Shown here piece after piece: positions 34,730-43,778 of a DNA stretch of 64,000 nucleotides. The notes under the pieces are model-generated. The model was not told where the DNA came from, ran no database searches, and saw only the letters and a program-made list of their open reading frames with translations. Within the stretch, counting starts at the first letter, position 1. Each line of letters opens with the position of its first letter. Origin of the DNA: Methylorubrum zatmanii (GTDB taxonomy: Bacteria; Pseudomonadota; Alphaproteobacteria; Rhizobiales; Beijerinckiaceae). A program made the position numbers and the translations under genes. The DNA lies in contig NZ_NKUI01000011.1 in assembly GCF_014845115.1 (NCBI RefSeq), positions 1-64,000 of the forward strand. The letters run 5' to 3'.

Positions 34730-36244
34730 ATGACGGGGGATCGGCAGCATCAATCGGGTCGGCGGAGCGCATCCGGGCACCGCCGGAAGCGGCTCGCGCG
34801 TGCTGGCGCGCGGCTCGGCGCGTTCGGGCTCGCGGCCCTGCTGGCGGCCTGCGCCGGCGACCAGACCGGCAGCGTGCTCACACCCGCCGTCATCAAGGTG
34901 CCCGAGCAGGCACCCAGGACCACGGGCCGCACCCGCGCCGGAGACGAGGCGGACCATGCCAAGCTCGTGGCCTCCTTCGGCGGCGAGTACCGTTCGCCCG
35001 CCGCCCATCGCCTGCTCACCGAGATCACCGATCGGCTGGTCCGCGTCAGCGACCATCCCGAGGAGACCTACGCGGTCACGCTCCTCGATTCGCCGGTGGT
35101 CAACGCCTTCGCCCTGCCGAGCGGCCGGCTCTACGTGACCCGTGGCCTGCTCGGCCTCGCCTCCGACAGTTCGGAGGTGGCGGCGGTGCTCGCCCACGAG
35201 ATCGCCCACGTCACCCTGCGCCACGCCACCGCCCGCACCGAGATGGCCCTGCGCTCGCAGCTGGTCAGCCGCGTGGTGGCCGATGTGCTGAACGATCCCG
35301 TCACCGGGGCCCAGCTCGAGAACCAATCCAAGTTCACCCTGGCCCGCTTCTCCCGCGAGCAGGAATTCGAGGCCGACACCACCGGCGTGCGGGTGCTGGC
35401 CCAGGCGGGCTACGATCCCTTCGGCGCCGGACGCTTCCTCGAAGCGCTCAACCGCACCATGGCGCTGAAGGCCGGCAGCGGCAGCGCCGCCGAGCCGGAC
35501 ATGCTGGCGACCCACCCGGCCACCACCGAGCGCATCGCCCTCGTCACCCGCGCCGCCCGGCGCATCGGCGCTCCCGGCCTCGGCGCCGACGACCGCGCGC
35601 GCTACCTCGCGGCGATCGATGGGCTGGCCTATGGCGACAATCCCGGTGACGGGCTGGTGCGGGGCCGCCTCTTCCTGCATCCGGGCTTGCACATCGCCTT
35701 CGAGGTGCCTGAGGCCTTCGCCATCGAGAACACACGCAACGCGGTGCTCGGCACCACGCCCGAGGGCAGCCGCCGCCTGCTGTTCGATCAGGTCGAGGCG
35801 AGCGGCGACCGCAGCCTGGAGGAGGTGCTGCGCGCCACCTGGAACGACGGCATCGAGGCGGGATCGGTGGAGAACCGCATCATCGGCGGGCGCCCCGCCG
35901 TCACCGCGATCTCGCGGGGCAAGGACTGGACCTTCCGTCTGGCGGCGATCCGTGTCGGCGAGAGCACCTACCGCATGATCATGGCGGCCAAGGGCGCGAC
36001 CGACCCCGAGCCGGCCTTCCGCCGCTGGCTGGAGAGCTTGCGCCCGATCGAGCCGGAGGAGGCCGCCGCCCTCAAACCGGCCCATCTCCAGATCGTGACC
36101 GCTGCCCCCGGCGACACCGTGGAGGCGCTGGCCCGGCGCATGAGCGTGCCCGACCGCGCGGTCGACCGCTTCCTCGTGCTCAATGGTCTGGTGCGGGGCG
36201 CAGCCCTCAAGCCGGGGCAGAGCTACAAGCTTGTCGTGGAGTGA
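34730..36244 (+). CDS. M48-family metalloprotease lipoprotein with LysM-like C-terminus
   Basis: Periplasmic zinc protease of 504 residues. The lipobox is LLAACAG after a basic N-terminus. The catalytic motif AAVLAHEIAHVTLRHATA (HExxH) and the third-ligand helix REQEFEADTTGVRVLAQAGYDP are intact. After the protease domain comes a long region (GLAYGDNPGDGLVRGRLF, about residues 300-435). The C-terminal LysM-like segment (TAAPGDTVEALARRMSVP, then LNGLVRGAALKPGQSYKL) could bind peptidoglycan. It resembles BepA/LoiP-type quality-control proteases of the outer membrane. Substrates are inferred to be misfolded outer-membrane proteins. Confidence 0.92.
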   Translation: MTGDRQHQSGRRSASGHRRKRLARAGARLGAFGLAALLAACAGDQTGSVLTPAVIKVPEQAPRTTGRTRAGDEADHAKLVASFGGEYRSPAAHRLLTEITDRLVRVSDHPEETYAVTLLDSPVVNAFALPSGRLYVTRGLLGLASDSSEVAAVLAHEIAHVTLRHATARTEMALRSQLVSRVVADVLNDPVTGAQLENQSKFTLARFSREQEFEADTTGVRVLAQAGYDPFGAGRFLEALNRTMALKAGSGSAAEPDMLATHPATTERIALVTRAARRIGAPGLGADDRARYLAAIDGLAYGDNPGDGLVRGRLFLHPGLHIAFEVPEAFAIENTRNAVLGTTPEGSRRLLFDQVEASGDRSLEEVLRATWNDGIEAGSVENRIIGGRPAVTAISRGKDWTFRLAAIRVGESTYRMIMAAKGATDPEPAFRRWLESLRPIEPEEAAALKPAHLQIVTAAPGDTVEALARRMSVPDRAVDRFLVLNGLVRGAALKPGQSYKLVVE

Positions 36245-36259
36245 GGCTGCGAAGCCGGC

Positions 36260-37174
36260 GTGAAGCCCCCCGATCTCTTCCCGGATCTCCCACGTACCGC
36301 TGTGGCGGTGGTGTTCTTCCGCCCTTCGTCGGAGCAGGTGGCGCGGATCGTCGCCCGCTTCGCCGGACGGATGCCGGTCTTCGTCTATGACAATGGCGGC
36401 ATCCCGCCGGAGGCGCTGGTTCGGCTGAGGCAGGCGCAGGGGCTGACCCTCCTCGGCGAGGGCCGCAACGGCGGCATCGCCGCCGCCCTCAACGCCCTGG
36501 CCGAAGCGGCGGCCGCGGCCGGTTTCCCGCGCCTGTTCCTGCTCGACCAGGATGCCGATGCCGGCATCGAGACGGTGCGGGCCTTGAGCCTCGCCCTGGA
36601 CCGCGCCGCCGGAGCCGAGCCGCCCCCGGCCGTGGTCGGGCCGGCGCCCGCCCCCAATCCCGGCCACAAGGCGCCGCGCTATCCGGCGCGTCCCGACGTG
36701 GGGCCCCGGGGGGGCCTGATGCCGGTGGAGTTCCTGGCGACCTCCGGCTCCCTCGTCGATCTCGCCGCCTTCGCGCAGGTCGGACCGTTCCGCGAGGATT
36801 TCTTCATCGACGCGGTCGATCTCGAATGGTGCTTCCGCGCCTGGGCGCGGGGATGGAGCTGCTGGATGGATCCCGGCACGGCGATCCCGCACAGCGTCGG
36901 CCGCGGCACCATCCGTGCCCGCTTCCTGCCGGTGGCGATGCCGGACCAGCCGTTGTTCCGCATGGCGGTCTATGTCCGCAACACCGCCTATGGCTGGCGC
37001 CTGCCCCACGTGCCCGCCCGCTGGAAGCGTCGGCAGATCGCCTACCTGCCGCTCCAGATCGGCCTCTACTGGGCCCGGCACCGCTTCTCGCCGCGGGTGC
37101 TCGGCCGCCTGCTCACGGCGCTGGCCCAGGGGCTCGCCGGACGGCTCGGGCGCCCGGCGGATGCCCCGCCGTGA
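36260..37174 (+). CDS. Family 2 glycosyltransferase (rhamnosyltransferase-like)
   Basis: A 304-residue GT-A enzyme starting at GTG 36260. Motifs include VAVVFFRPSSEQV at the start, LLGEGRNGGIAAALNALAE, and the metal-binding FLLDQDADAG. The later LVDLAAFAQVGPFREDFFIDAVDLEWCFRAWARGW block is the acceptor-side region typical of rhamnosyltransferases. There is no membrane segment. It overlaps the next glycosyltransferase gene by four bases. The two probably extend one surface polysaccharide or glycolipid; no polymerase or export genes are nearby. Confidence 0.88.
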   Translation: MKPPDLFPDLPRTAVAVVFFRPSSEQVARIVARFAGRMPVFVYDNGGIPPEALVRLRQAQGLTLLGEGRNGGIAAALNALAEAAAAAGFPRLFLLDQDADAGIETVRALSLALDRAAGAEPPPAVVGPAPAPNPGHKAPRYPARPDVGPRGGLMPVEFLATSGSLVDLAAFAQVGPFREDFFIDAVDLEWCFRAWARGWSCWMDPGTAIPHSVGRGTIRARFLPVAMPDQPLFRMAVYVRNTAYGWRLPHVPARWKRRQIAYLPLQIGLYWARHRFSPRVLGRLLTALAQGLAGRLGRPADAPP

Positions 37175-38103
37175 GGGCGCCCCTCGACATCGTCATCGTC
37201 AACTGGAATGCCGGGGAGCAGCTCCGGGCCTGCCTCGCGAGCCTCGCCGTGAGTGCCGACGCCGCGGCTCTGCGCGTCGTCGTCGTCGACAACGCCTCGA
37301 CCGACGGCTCGGCCGACGGCCTCGACCGGCCGGGCTTGGCGCTGACCGTGCTGCGCAACGCCGAGAATCGCGGCTTCGCCCGGGCCTGCAACCAGGGCGC
37401 GGCCCTGGGCCGGGCCGAGGCCATCCTGTTCCTCAATCCCGATACGCAGGTGAGCCGCGACGGCATCGCGGCCGCCCGCGCCGCCCTGGAAGCGGATCCC
37501 CGCACCGGCATCGTCGGGGCCCGGCTCGTCGATGACGAGGGGCGGACGCACCGCACCTGCGCCCGCCACCCGACCGGAGCGCGTCTCGTCGCCCACACCC
37601 TGTTCCTCGACAGGCTGCTGCCCGGCCGCGTGCCGCCGCATTTCCTGCTCGATTGGGATCACGCCGAAACACGCCCTGTCGATGCGGTGATGGGCGCGTT
37701 CCTGATGATCCGGCGCCCGCTCTTCGAACGGCTCGGCGGCTTCGACGAGCGCTTCTTCGTCTATTGGGAGGATGCCGACCTCTGCGCCCGCGCCGGCGCG
37801 GCGGGCTTTGCCGTGTGCCACGCGGCGGCGGCCGAGATCCGGCATCGCGGCCAGGGCACCACCGAGGCGGTCAAGGACCGGCGCCTGTTCTACTTCCTGC
37901 GGGCGCAGGCGCTCTACGCCGACAAGCATCACGGACGGGCCGCTTTCCTCGCGGTGCTGGCCGCTGCCTTCGCCGTCAACCTGCCCGTCCGCTTCGGCCG
38001 GGCCGCCCTGCGCGGCTCGGCTCAGGAGGCGGGTGCGGTCATTCGCGCGGGCCGGATGCTGGCCGGAGCCCTGCCGGGCCTGTTGACCCGCGGCGTCCGA
38101 TGA
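37171..38103 (+). CDS. Family 2 glycosyltransferase
   Basis: A 310-residue enzyme starting at GTG 37171, which overlaps the preceding gene (GTGA). The GT-A fold begins LDIVIVNWNAGEQLRACLASL, then VVVVDNASTDGS, ENRGFARACNQGAAL and ILFLNPDTQV (DxD-like). The C-terminal half has AVMGAFLMIRRPLFERLGGFDERFFVYWEDADLCARA, the classic rhamnosyl/WsbD-type block, followed by a hydrophobic stretch near AAFLAVLAAAFAVNL that may touch the membrane. It works with the neighbour in the same glycan; the sugar is unknown. Confidence 0.9.
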   Translation: MRAPLDIVIVNWNAGEQLRACLASLAVSADAAALRVVVVDNASTDGSADGLDRPGLALTVLRNAENRGFARACNQGAALGRAEAILFLNPDTQVSRDGIAAARAALEADPRTGIVGARLVDDEGRTHRTCARHPTGARLVAHTLFLDRLLPGRVPPHFLLDWDHAETRPVDAVMGAFLMIRRPLFERLGGFDERFFVYWEDADLCARAGAAGFAVCHAAAAEIRHRGQGTTEAVKDRRLFYFLRAQALYADKHHGRAAFLAVLAAAFAVNLPVRFGRAALRGSAQEAGAVIRAGRMLAGALPGLLTRGVR

Positions 38104-38360
38104 GGCTTGCCTCGGTCCCGGCGCCTCCTTATGCCCTAGCGGCGATCTCCGAGGAGGCGTCCGATCATCGCTCCGGTGGGCTGCCTCCGGTCGTTCCCGA
38201 AAGGGCGGTGTGCGAACAGAGACTTGGCGCATCGTCCTGGATCCAGTTTTCAGAAACGATGCACCGGGCGGTCTTGTCGTCCGAGGCGGCCTCCGTCATG
38301 GTGCCGTCCTCCGGACGGTCCCGCTTGTCTCCGCGAGCGGGCGGCTGAACGGGGAGTAGA

Positions 38361-40124
38361 GTGCGCGACAGAGCGGAACAGGGCTCTCGACCGGCGGACG
38401 CGTCGCTCGGCCTCTACCGTGCGGCCTTCGACGGCGCGCCGGTGGGTCTCGTCGTCCTCTCACCCGATGGCGGCACGATCCGTGCGGCCAATCCGCGCCT
38501 GTGCCGCTGGCTCGGCTACGCTCCGGGCGACCTCGACGGCACCTCCAGCGACCGGGTGATCGGCCGGGACGAGTTCGGCGGAGACGCGTTCGGGCTCAAA
38601 TCCGGAATCCGCCGCTGCCTGCGGGCCGATGGCAGCAGTCTCGATCTGCGCCTCACCCTCTCCGACGAGGCCGCGTCCGATCCGTTCGGTGAGACCGTCG
38701 CCGTCCTCGATCTGGTCGATGCCGACGAGCTGGTGCGCGCCGAGCAGAACCGGGACGCCCTCACGGCGGCGGGCCTCGGCGAGTGGCGCTGGGATCTCAC
38801 CACCGGGCAGATGGTCTTCTCCCGCCGCGCCGCGCAGATCCTCGGCTATGCCCCGGGACGCTCCGTGACCTGGGCGGCCATGCGCGGGCAGATCGAGCCG
38901 GCGGAGGCCGAGCGCCTTCAGGCCTCGGTCGCCGAGGCCCTCGCCGCCGGCCGGCCCTACGCCTTCCAGACCAAGTTCCGCCGCGCCACGGACGGCGCCG
39001 AGATCTGGATCGGGGCGCGCGGCGAAGCCCTGCTGGCCTCGGACGGTGCCCCCATCGGCGTCGTCGGCGTGGTGCAGGACATCACCACCCAGGTCGAGGC
39101 CCGGGCGGCCCTGGCCGAGCGCGAGGAGCGCCTGCGGGTCGCCACCACAGTGGCCGATCTCGGCATCTTCGAGTGGCATGTCCTCGACGACCGGGCGACC
39201 TGGGAGAACGAGCGGATGTTCGCGATCTTCGGCCGCCGGCCGGAGGAAGGCAGCATCGGCAAGGCCACCTTTCTCAAGCAGATCCTGCACCCGGAGGACC
39301 GGCCGATCTTCCGGCAGGCGATCCTGCGGGCCCTGCGCGAGAACACGATCCTGCACGCCACCGGCCGCATCCGCCGCCACGACGACGGCACTTGGCGCAC
39401 CATCGACATGGCCGGGCGCTTCGAGCGCAGCGGATCCGGCGGCCTGCCGCGCCGGCTGATCGGCGTCGTCGCCGACGTGACCGACCGCCACCTCTCCGAG
39501 GAGCGCCGCAGCCTGCTGATCCGCGAACTGCACCACCGGGTGAAGAACACGCTCGCCACCGTCCAGGCCATCGTCGGCTCGACGGCGCGCACCGCCACCA
39601 GCATCGACAGCTTCCACGAGGCGTTCGTGGGGCGGATCAAGTCCCTCGCCCATACCCACAGCGTGCTGACCGAGGCGACGTGGCAGACGGCGAGCCTGCA
39701 CGATCTGCTCACCGCCGAGCTGATGCCCTATGCCGAGAGCGAGACCGAAACCTCGCCGGACCTGCGCATCGCCCTCGACGGACCGCCGGTCGATCTGCCG
39801 TCGGACATCGCCGTGCCGATCGGCATGGCGATCCACGAGCTGACCACCAACGCCGCCAAATACGGTGCCCTCTCGACGGGGCATGGCCGGGTGGCGATCG
39901 CCTGGAGGGTCGAGGACGGCATCCTGCATCTCGATTGGCGCGAGAGCGGTGGCCCGCCGGTGGAGCCGCCGACCCGTCAGGGCTTCGGCTCGCGCCTGCT
40001 GCAGCGGGTGCTGACCACTCAGGTCCAGGCGCAGATCCGCACCGATTACGCCCGGGACGGTTTCCACCTGACGCTGGCCGCCCCCCTGCCGGCGCGCAAT
40101 CCGGCGCTCAACCCGCTGGCCTAG
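38361..40124 (+). CDS. HWE-family sensor histidine kinase with three PAS domains
   Basis: Soluble 587-residue sensor starting at GTG 38361. Three PAS-like folds are visible: about residues 20-125 (FDGAPVGLVVLSPDGG), 130-245 (GLGEWRWDLTTGQMVFSRRA) and 265-385 (ADLGIFEWHVLDDRATWENE). The kinase core begins at RELHHRVKNTLATVQAIV (phospho-His). The ATPase part has an intact N-box (IHELTTNAAKYGAL), the WxE motif (LDWRESGGPP) and GFGSRLLQRVL. HWE kinases are typical of Hyphomicrobiales and often feed the PhyR general stress response. No response regulator is adjacent, so the target is distant. No membrane segment is seen. Confidence 0.92.
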   Translation: MRDRAEQGSRPADASLGLYRAAFDGAPVGLVVLSPDGGTIRAANPRLCRWLGYAPGDLDGTSSDRVIGRDEFGGDAFGLKSGIRRCLRADGSSLDLRLTLSDEAASDPFGETVAVLDLVDADELVRAEQNRDALTAAGLGEWRWDLTTGQMVFSRRAAQILGYAPGRSVTWAAMRGQIEPAEAERLQASVAEALAAGRPYAFQTKFRRATDGAEIWIGARGEALLASDGAPIGVVGVVQDITTQVEARAALAEREERLRVATTVADLGIFEWHVLDDRATWENERMFAIFGRRPEEGSIGKATFLKQILHPEDRPIFRQAILRALRENTILHATGRIRRHDDGTWRTIDMAGRFERSGSGGLPRRLIGVVADVTDRHLSEERRSLLIRELHHRVKNTLATVQAIVGSTARTATSIDSFHEAFVGRIKSLAHTHSVLTEATWQTASLHDLLTAELMPYAESETETSPDLRIALDGPPVDLPSDIAVPIGMAIHELTTNAAKYGALSTGHGRVAIAWRVEDGILHLDWRESGGPPVEPPTRQGFGSRLLQRVLTTQVQAQIRTDYARDGFHLTLAAPLPARNPALNPLA

Positions 40125-40174
40125 GTTTTAACGGAGGGCGCGTTTCCTCCCCATCGGAGGGCCGGCGCGCCTTC

Positions 40175-41155
40175 TCAGGCGGCGCCCCTCGCCTCCTCGC
40201 CCCCGGCATTGACGAAGCTCTTCAGCTCGTCGAGCGAGGCGAAGGTGAAGCGTCCGCGCGGCGTATCCGCCTCGATCGAACCGTCCGAGAACATCACGTA
40301 GGTGTTGGCGCCCGACGAGTAGGAGCCGACCGCGTGCCGCTCCTCCTCCGGGGCCGGCTCGCTTTCCTCGGCTTCCGGCGCGGCGGGTTCGTCCGCGACG
40401 GCTTCGGCGGGCGGCGGTTCGGTGAAGACCGCCTCGGACCGCTCCGGCACCGCAGCGGGGGCCGGCTCGTCCAGGGAAGAGCGCAGGCCGAGCGTTTCCG
40501 GCGCGGGCGTGGCCTCTTCGGTCGTCTCGTGCTCGGGGGGCTCGGCTGCGGCAGCCGGTTCCGGCTCCGAAAAAACCGACAGGTGCGGCTCGGCTTCGCC
40601 GAACAGGTCGGCATCCGGGTCGGCTTTGTGCTCAGCCTGCGTTTCGGGCGATGGCTCGTCGAGCAGATCGGGCAGCAGCGGCTCGGCGGCATCGGCGTGC
40701 GGTTCCGCCGGCGGCGTCGGATCGTCGAAGACCGGCTCGGAGCCGCGTCCGCCCGGTCGCAGCGCACCCAGCGACAGGCCCGCGAGCCCGGCGGCACCGA
40801 GACCGGCGGCGCCCAAGCCTGTGAGCGAGGGGCGCTGGGGCGGTTCGACCTCGGGAATCGGTTGGGACGGTGCCGGTGAGGTGGCCTGCCACGGCGGCGC
40901 CTCGGCGACGGAGCGGGACTCGCCGGCGGCCGGGAGGGGCGCCGCGTTCAACTGCGCAAGGCTGCCCTGGAGCCGGCGCAGACGGTCGAGGACCGCCGTC
41001 AGCCCGAGCAGGATCACCCCGGCGGAGGCGGCGGTCGAGCCGCCGATCACCATGGCGAGCCCGCTCTCCAGGCGCACATAGGGAAAGCCCTGGACCACGG
41101 CGGCGAAGCCGCCGAGGATCATGACGAGACTGAGCGCGAGCAGCGCGACGACCAT
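40175..41155 (-). CDS. Hypothetical membrane protein with Pro/Glu-rich linker
   Basis: A 326-residue protein with two N-terminal membrane helices (VVALLALSLVMILGGFAAVV and GLAMVIGGSTAASAGVILLGL). A helical stretch follows (DRLRRLQGSLAQL), then about 200 residues of low-complexity Pro/Glu/Ala sequence. A compact C-terminal module (SYSSGANTYVMFSDGSIEA, then GRFTFASLDELKSFV) recurs at the end of other alphaproteobacterial proteins. The linker could span the periplasm or cytoplasm and present the C-terminal domain. Function is unknown. The gene is divergent from sodB. Confidence 0.75.
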   Translation of the reverse strand: MVVALLALSLVMILGGFAAVVQGFPYVRLESGLAMVIGGSTAASAGVILLGLTAVLDRLRRLQGSLAQLNAAPLPAAGESRSVAEAPPWQATSPAPSQPIPEVEPPQRPSLTGLGAAGLGAAGLAGLSLGALRPGGRGSEPVFDDPTPPAEPHADAAEPLLPDLLDEPSPETQAEHKADPDADLFGEAEPHLSVFSEPEPAAAAEPPEHETTEEATPAPETLGLRSSLDEPAPAAVPERSEAVFTEPPPAEAVADEPAAPEAEESEPAPEEERHAVGSYSSGANTYVMFSDGSIEADTPRGRFTFASLDELKSFVNAGGEEARGAA

Positions 41156-41420
41156 GATACTCTCAACTCAACTGTCACGGGTCGTGGGAGTTGGCACGAT
41201 ACCTCCCCGGACGAACATTGCAAAATTCCGCGATCAGCCTGCGCGAAGAATCCGGCGATTCGGCGGCTCCATGCACAGCTTGCGGCGTTGCCGAGCCAGG
41301 CCGATCGACTTACCTACCCGGCCGTCGCCCCGCCGGCCGCGCGCCGATTTTCGTCCGCGCGCCCGGACCCCGGACGCCCGCCGGGTCCGGCCTACCGACC
41401 GGACAACCCAGGAGACAGGC

Positions 41421-42020
41421 ATGACGTTCACCCTGCCCGAGCTGCCCTACGCCTACGACGCGCTGGGCCCCTATATGTCGAAGGAAACCCTCGAGTTTCA
41501 CCACGACAAGCACCACAAGGCCTATGTCGATACCGGCAACAAGCTGCTCGAGGGGACAGATCTCCAGGGCAAGAGCGTCGAGGAGATCGTCAAGGCGAGC
41601 TACAACACCAATCAGGCGCTCTTCAACAACGCCGGCCAGCACTACAACCACCTCCACTTCTGGAACTGGATGAAGCCCAACGGTGGCGGCCAGCCCCCGG
41701 CCGAGCTCGCCAAGAAGATCGACGAGGATCTCGGCGGCTACGAGAAGTTCAAGGCCGACTTCATCCAGGCCGGCGTCGGCCAGTTCGGCTCGGGCTGGGC
41801 CTGGCTCGCGGTCAAGGACGGCAAGCTCGCGATCCTGAAGACCCCGAACGGCGAGAACCCGCTGGTCCACGGCGCGACCCCGATCCTCGGCGTCGATGTG
41901 TGGGAGCACTCCTACTACATCGACTACCGCAACCGCCGCCCCGACTACCTCAAGGCGTTCATCGAGAACCTCGTGAACTGGGAGTATGTCGAGAAGCTGT
42001 ACGGCGAAGCCAAGGCCTGA
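41421..42020 (+). CDS. sodB: Superoxide dismutase, Fe type
   Basis: Converts superoxide to oxygen and peroxide. It is 199 residues, starting at ATG 41421 after AGGAGACAGGC. Metal ligands are visible: His in FHHDKHHKAYV, His in NNAGQHYNHLHFWNWM, and Asp and His in VDVWEHSYYIDY. The Gln in NNAGQ is the outer-sphere residue placement of iron enzymes rather than manganese ones, so I favour Fe; cambialism cannot be excluded. There is no signal peptide, so it is cytoplasmic. It is a single-gene unit with a strong terminator. Confidence 0.95.
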   Translation: MTFTLPELPYAYDALGPYMSKETLEFHHDKHHKAYVDTGNKLLEGTDLQGKSVEEIVKASYNTNQALFNNAGQHYNHLHFWNWMKPNGGGQPPAELAKKIDEDLGGYEKFKADFIQAGVGQFGSGWAWLAVKDGKLAILKTPNGENPLVHGATPILGVDVWEHSYYIDYRNRRPDYLKAFIENLVNWEYVEKLYGEAKA

Positions 42021-42043
42021 TCCGCTTCGCGATTGCGAGAGAG

Positions 42044-42072
42044 CCGCCCCGTTTCCGACGGGGCGGTTTTTT
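42044..42072 (+). terminator. Rho-independent terminator of sodB
   Basis: A perfect 9-bp stem CCGCCCCGT/ACGGGGCGG with loop TTCCG, followed directly by six T. It begins 24 bases after the sodB stop. Confidence 0.95.
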
Positions 42073-42170
42073 CATGCGCGTCGTGACCCTGCGGCCCTAG
42101 TCGCGCCTCGTCTCGGAGGCCTACTGGCCTGATGGGGCGATCCCCCACCCGCCCTCATCTGAGGTGCCGG

Positions 42171-43742
42171 ATGGGATCCTCCACCGAACCCACGGGGCCA
42201 TCTGCCAAAGACATGATCCGCTCGATCCTCTCCGTCGGCGGCTGGACGCTGGTCTCGCGGGTCACGGGCTTTGCCCGCGACGTGGTGACGGCGGCCGTGA
42301 TGGGCGCCGGGCCGATGGCGGATGCCTTCGTCGTCGCCTTCCGCCTGCCGAACCATTTCCGTGCGATCTTCGGCGAGGGGGCGTTCAACACCGCCTTCGT
42401 GCCGGCCTATACCCATCTGGAACAGGCCGGTGCCGAGGCCGCCGCCGCGCGCTTCGCCGACCGCGTCTTCACCCTGATGCTCGTCGTGCAGGTGGCGCTG
42501 TTGGCGCTTGCCCTGCCGGCGATGCCGTGGGTGGTGCGGGCGCTGGCGCCGGGCTTCTCCGAGGATGGCGAGCGCTTCGCCCTGGCGGTGAGCCTGACCC
42601 GGATCACCTTCCCCTATCTGCTGTTCATGACGCTGGTGACGTTGTTCTCCGGCATCCTCAACGCCCATCGCCGCTTCGCTGCCGCCGCCGGGGCGCCGGT
42701 TCTGCTCAACCTCGCCATGCTGGCGGCCCTGGCGCTCGCCTTCCTGTTCCCGAACGCGGCCACTGCGGCGGCCTGGGGCGTCTCGGTCTCCGGGGTGCTG
42801 CAATTCGCGCTGGTCTGGTGGGATGCCAGGGCCCGCGCCTACGCCCCCCGGTTGACGAAGCCGACCTTACGCGATCCCGACCTGATCCGCTTCTTCAAGA
42901 TCCTGGGGCCGGCGGTGATCGGCTCGGCCGGGTTCCAGATCGCGGCCTTCGCCGACACCATTATCGCGAGCTTCCTGCCGACCGGCGCGGTCTCGGCGCT
43001 CTACTATGCCGACCGGCTCTACCAACTGCCCTTCGGCGTCATCGCCATCGCCGCCGGCACCGTGCTCCTGCCCGAGATGAGCCGGCGCATCGCCTCGGGC
43101 GACGTGGCCGGGGCGCATGCGGCGCAGAACCGGGCCGCCGGCTTCTCGCTGGCCCTCTCGGCTCCGTTCATGGTCGCCTTCCTGACCCTGCCGGGGCCGA
43201 TCGTGGCGGCCCTGTTCCAGCGCGGCGCCTTCACCGCCGAGGATGCCGCCCGCGCCGCCTCCGTGCTCGCCGCCTACGGTCTGGCTCTGCCGGCGGTGGT
43301 GCTGGTGCGCTCCGCCGTGGCGAGCTTCAACGCCCGGCAGGACACCACGACGCCCCTCTACGCCTCGCTGACCGCCATCGCCGTCAATGTCGGGCTCAAG
43401 CTCGTGCTCACCGGTCCCTACGGCGTCGCCGGCCTCGCGCTCGCCACCGCCATCGGGCAATGGATCAACCTCGCCCTGCTCTACGGTTTGGCCCTGCGCC
43501 GGGGCTGGACTGCGCCCGGCCGGGTGCTCGGCGTCACGGTCGCGGCGGTGATCGTCGCGAGCGTGGTGCTGGCGGGCTTCGCCGTGTACGGCCTGCCCTT
43601 CGCCGAGCGGATGGTGCCCGCCCTCCCCCATTTCCGCGAGATCGCGGTGCTGGCGCTGCTGGGGCTCGCCGGGGCGCTTGCTTACGCCGGCGCCCTGCTC
43701 GCGATGATGGGAGCCTTCGGCGTGCGATTGCGCCGCAGGTAG
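42171..43742 (+). CDS. murJ: Lipid II flippase MurJ
   Basis: Flips the peptidoglycan precursor lipid II across the inner membrane. It has about 523 residues and 13-14 hydrophobic segments. Motifs are SVGGWTLVSRVTGFARDVV, MADAFVVAFRLPNHFRAIFGEGAFNTAFVPAY and ADTIIASFLPTGAVSALYYADRLYQLPFGVIAIA, the conserved MOP-superfamily stretch. The ATG at 42171 has a GAGGTG at suitable distance; ATG 42213 (MIRSILSV) would match many homologues better and may be the true start. It begins about 100 bases after the sodB terminator and is followed by the dehalogenase gene 36 bases later. Confidence 0.93.
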   Translation: MGSSTEPTGPSAKDMIRSILSVGGWTLVSRVTGFARDVVTAAVMGAGPMADAFVVAFRLPNHFRAIFGEGAFNTAFVPAYTHLEQAGAEAAAARFADRVFTLMLVVQVALLALALPAMPWVVRALAPGFSEDGERFALAVSLTRITFPYLLFMTLVTLFSGILNAHRRFAAAAGAPVLLNLAMLAALALAFLFPNAATAAAWGVSVSGVLQFALVWWDARARAYAPRLTKPTLRDPDLIRFFKILGPAVIGSAGFQIAAFADTIIASFLPTGAVSALYYADRLYQLPFGVIAIAAGTVLLPEMSRRIASGDVAGAHAAQNRAAGFSLALSAPFMVAFLTLPGPIVAALFQRGAFTAEDAARAASVLAAYGLALPAVVLVRSAVASFNARQDTTTPLYASLTAIAVNVGLKLVLTGPYGVAGLALATAIGQWINLALLYGLALRRGWTAPGRVLGVTVAAVIVASVVLAGFAVYGLPFAERMVPALPHFREIAVLALLGLAGALAYAGALLAMMGAFGVRLRRR

Positions 43743-43778
43743 CTTTCCGGACGATGCGGGCGCCTCATCTGAGCCTGC

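Noticed and set aside
33890-37081. Long minus-strand frame across the SNase-like, M48 and glycosyltransferase genes
   Set aside because: It spans three well-supported plus-strand genes and shows no recognisable domain.
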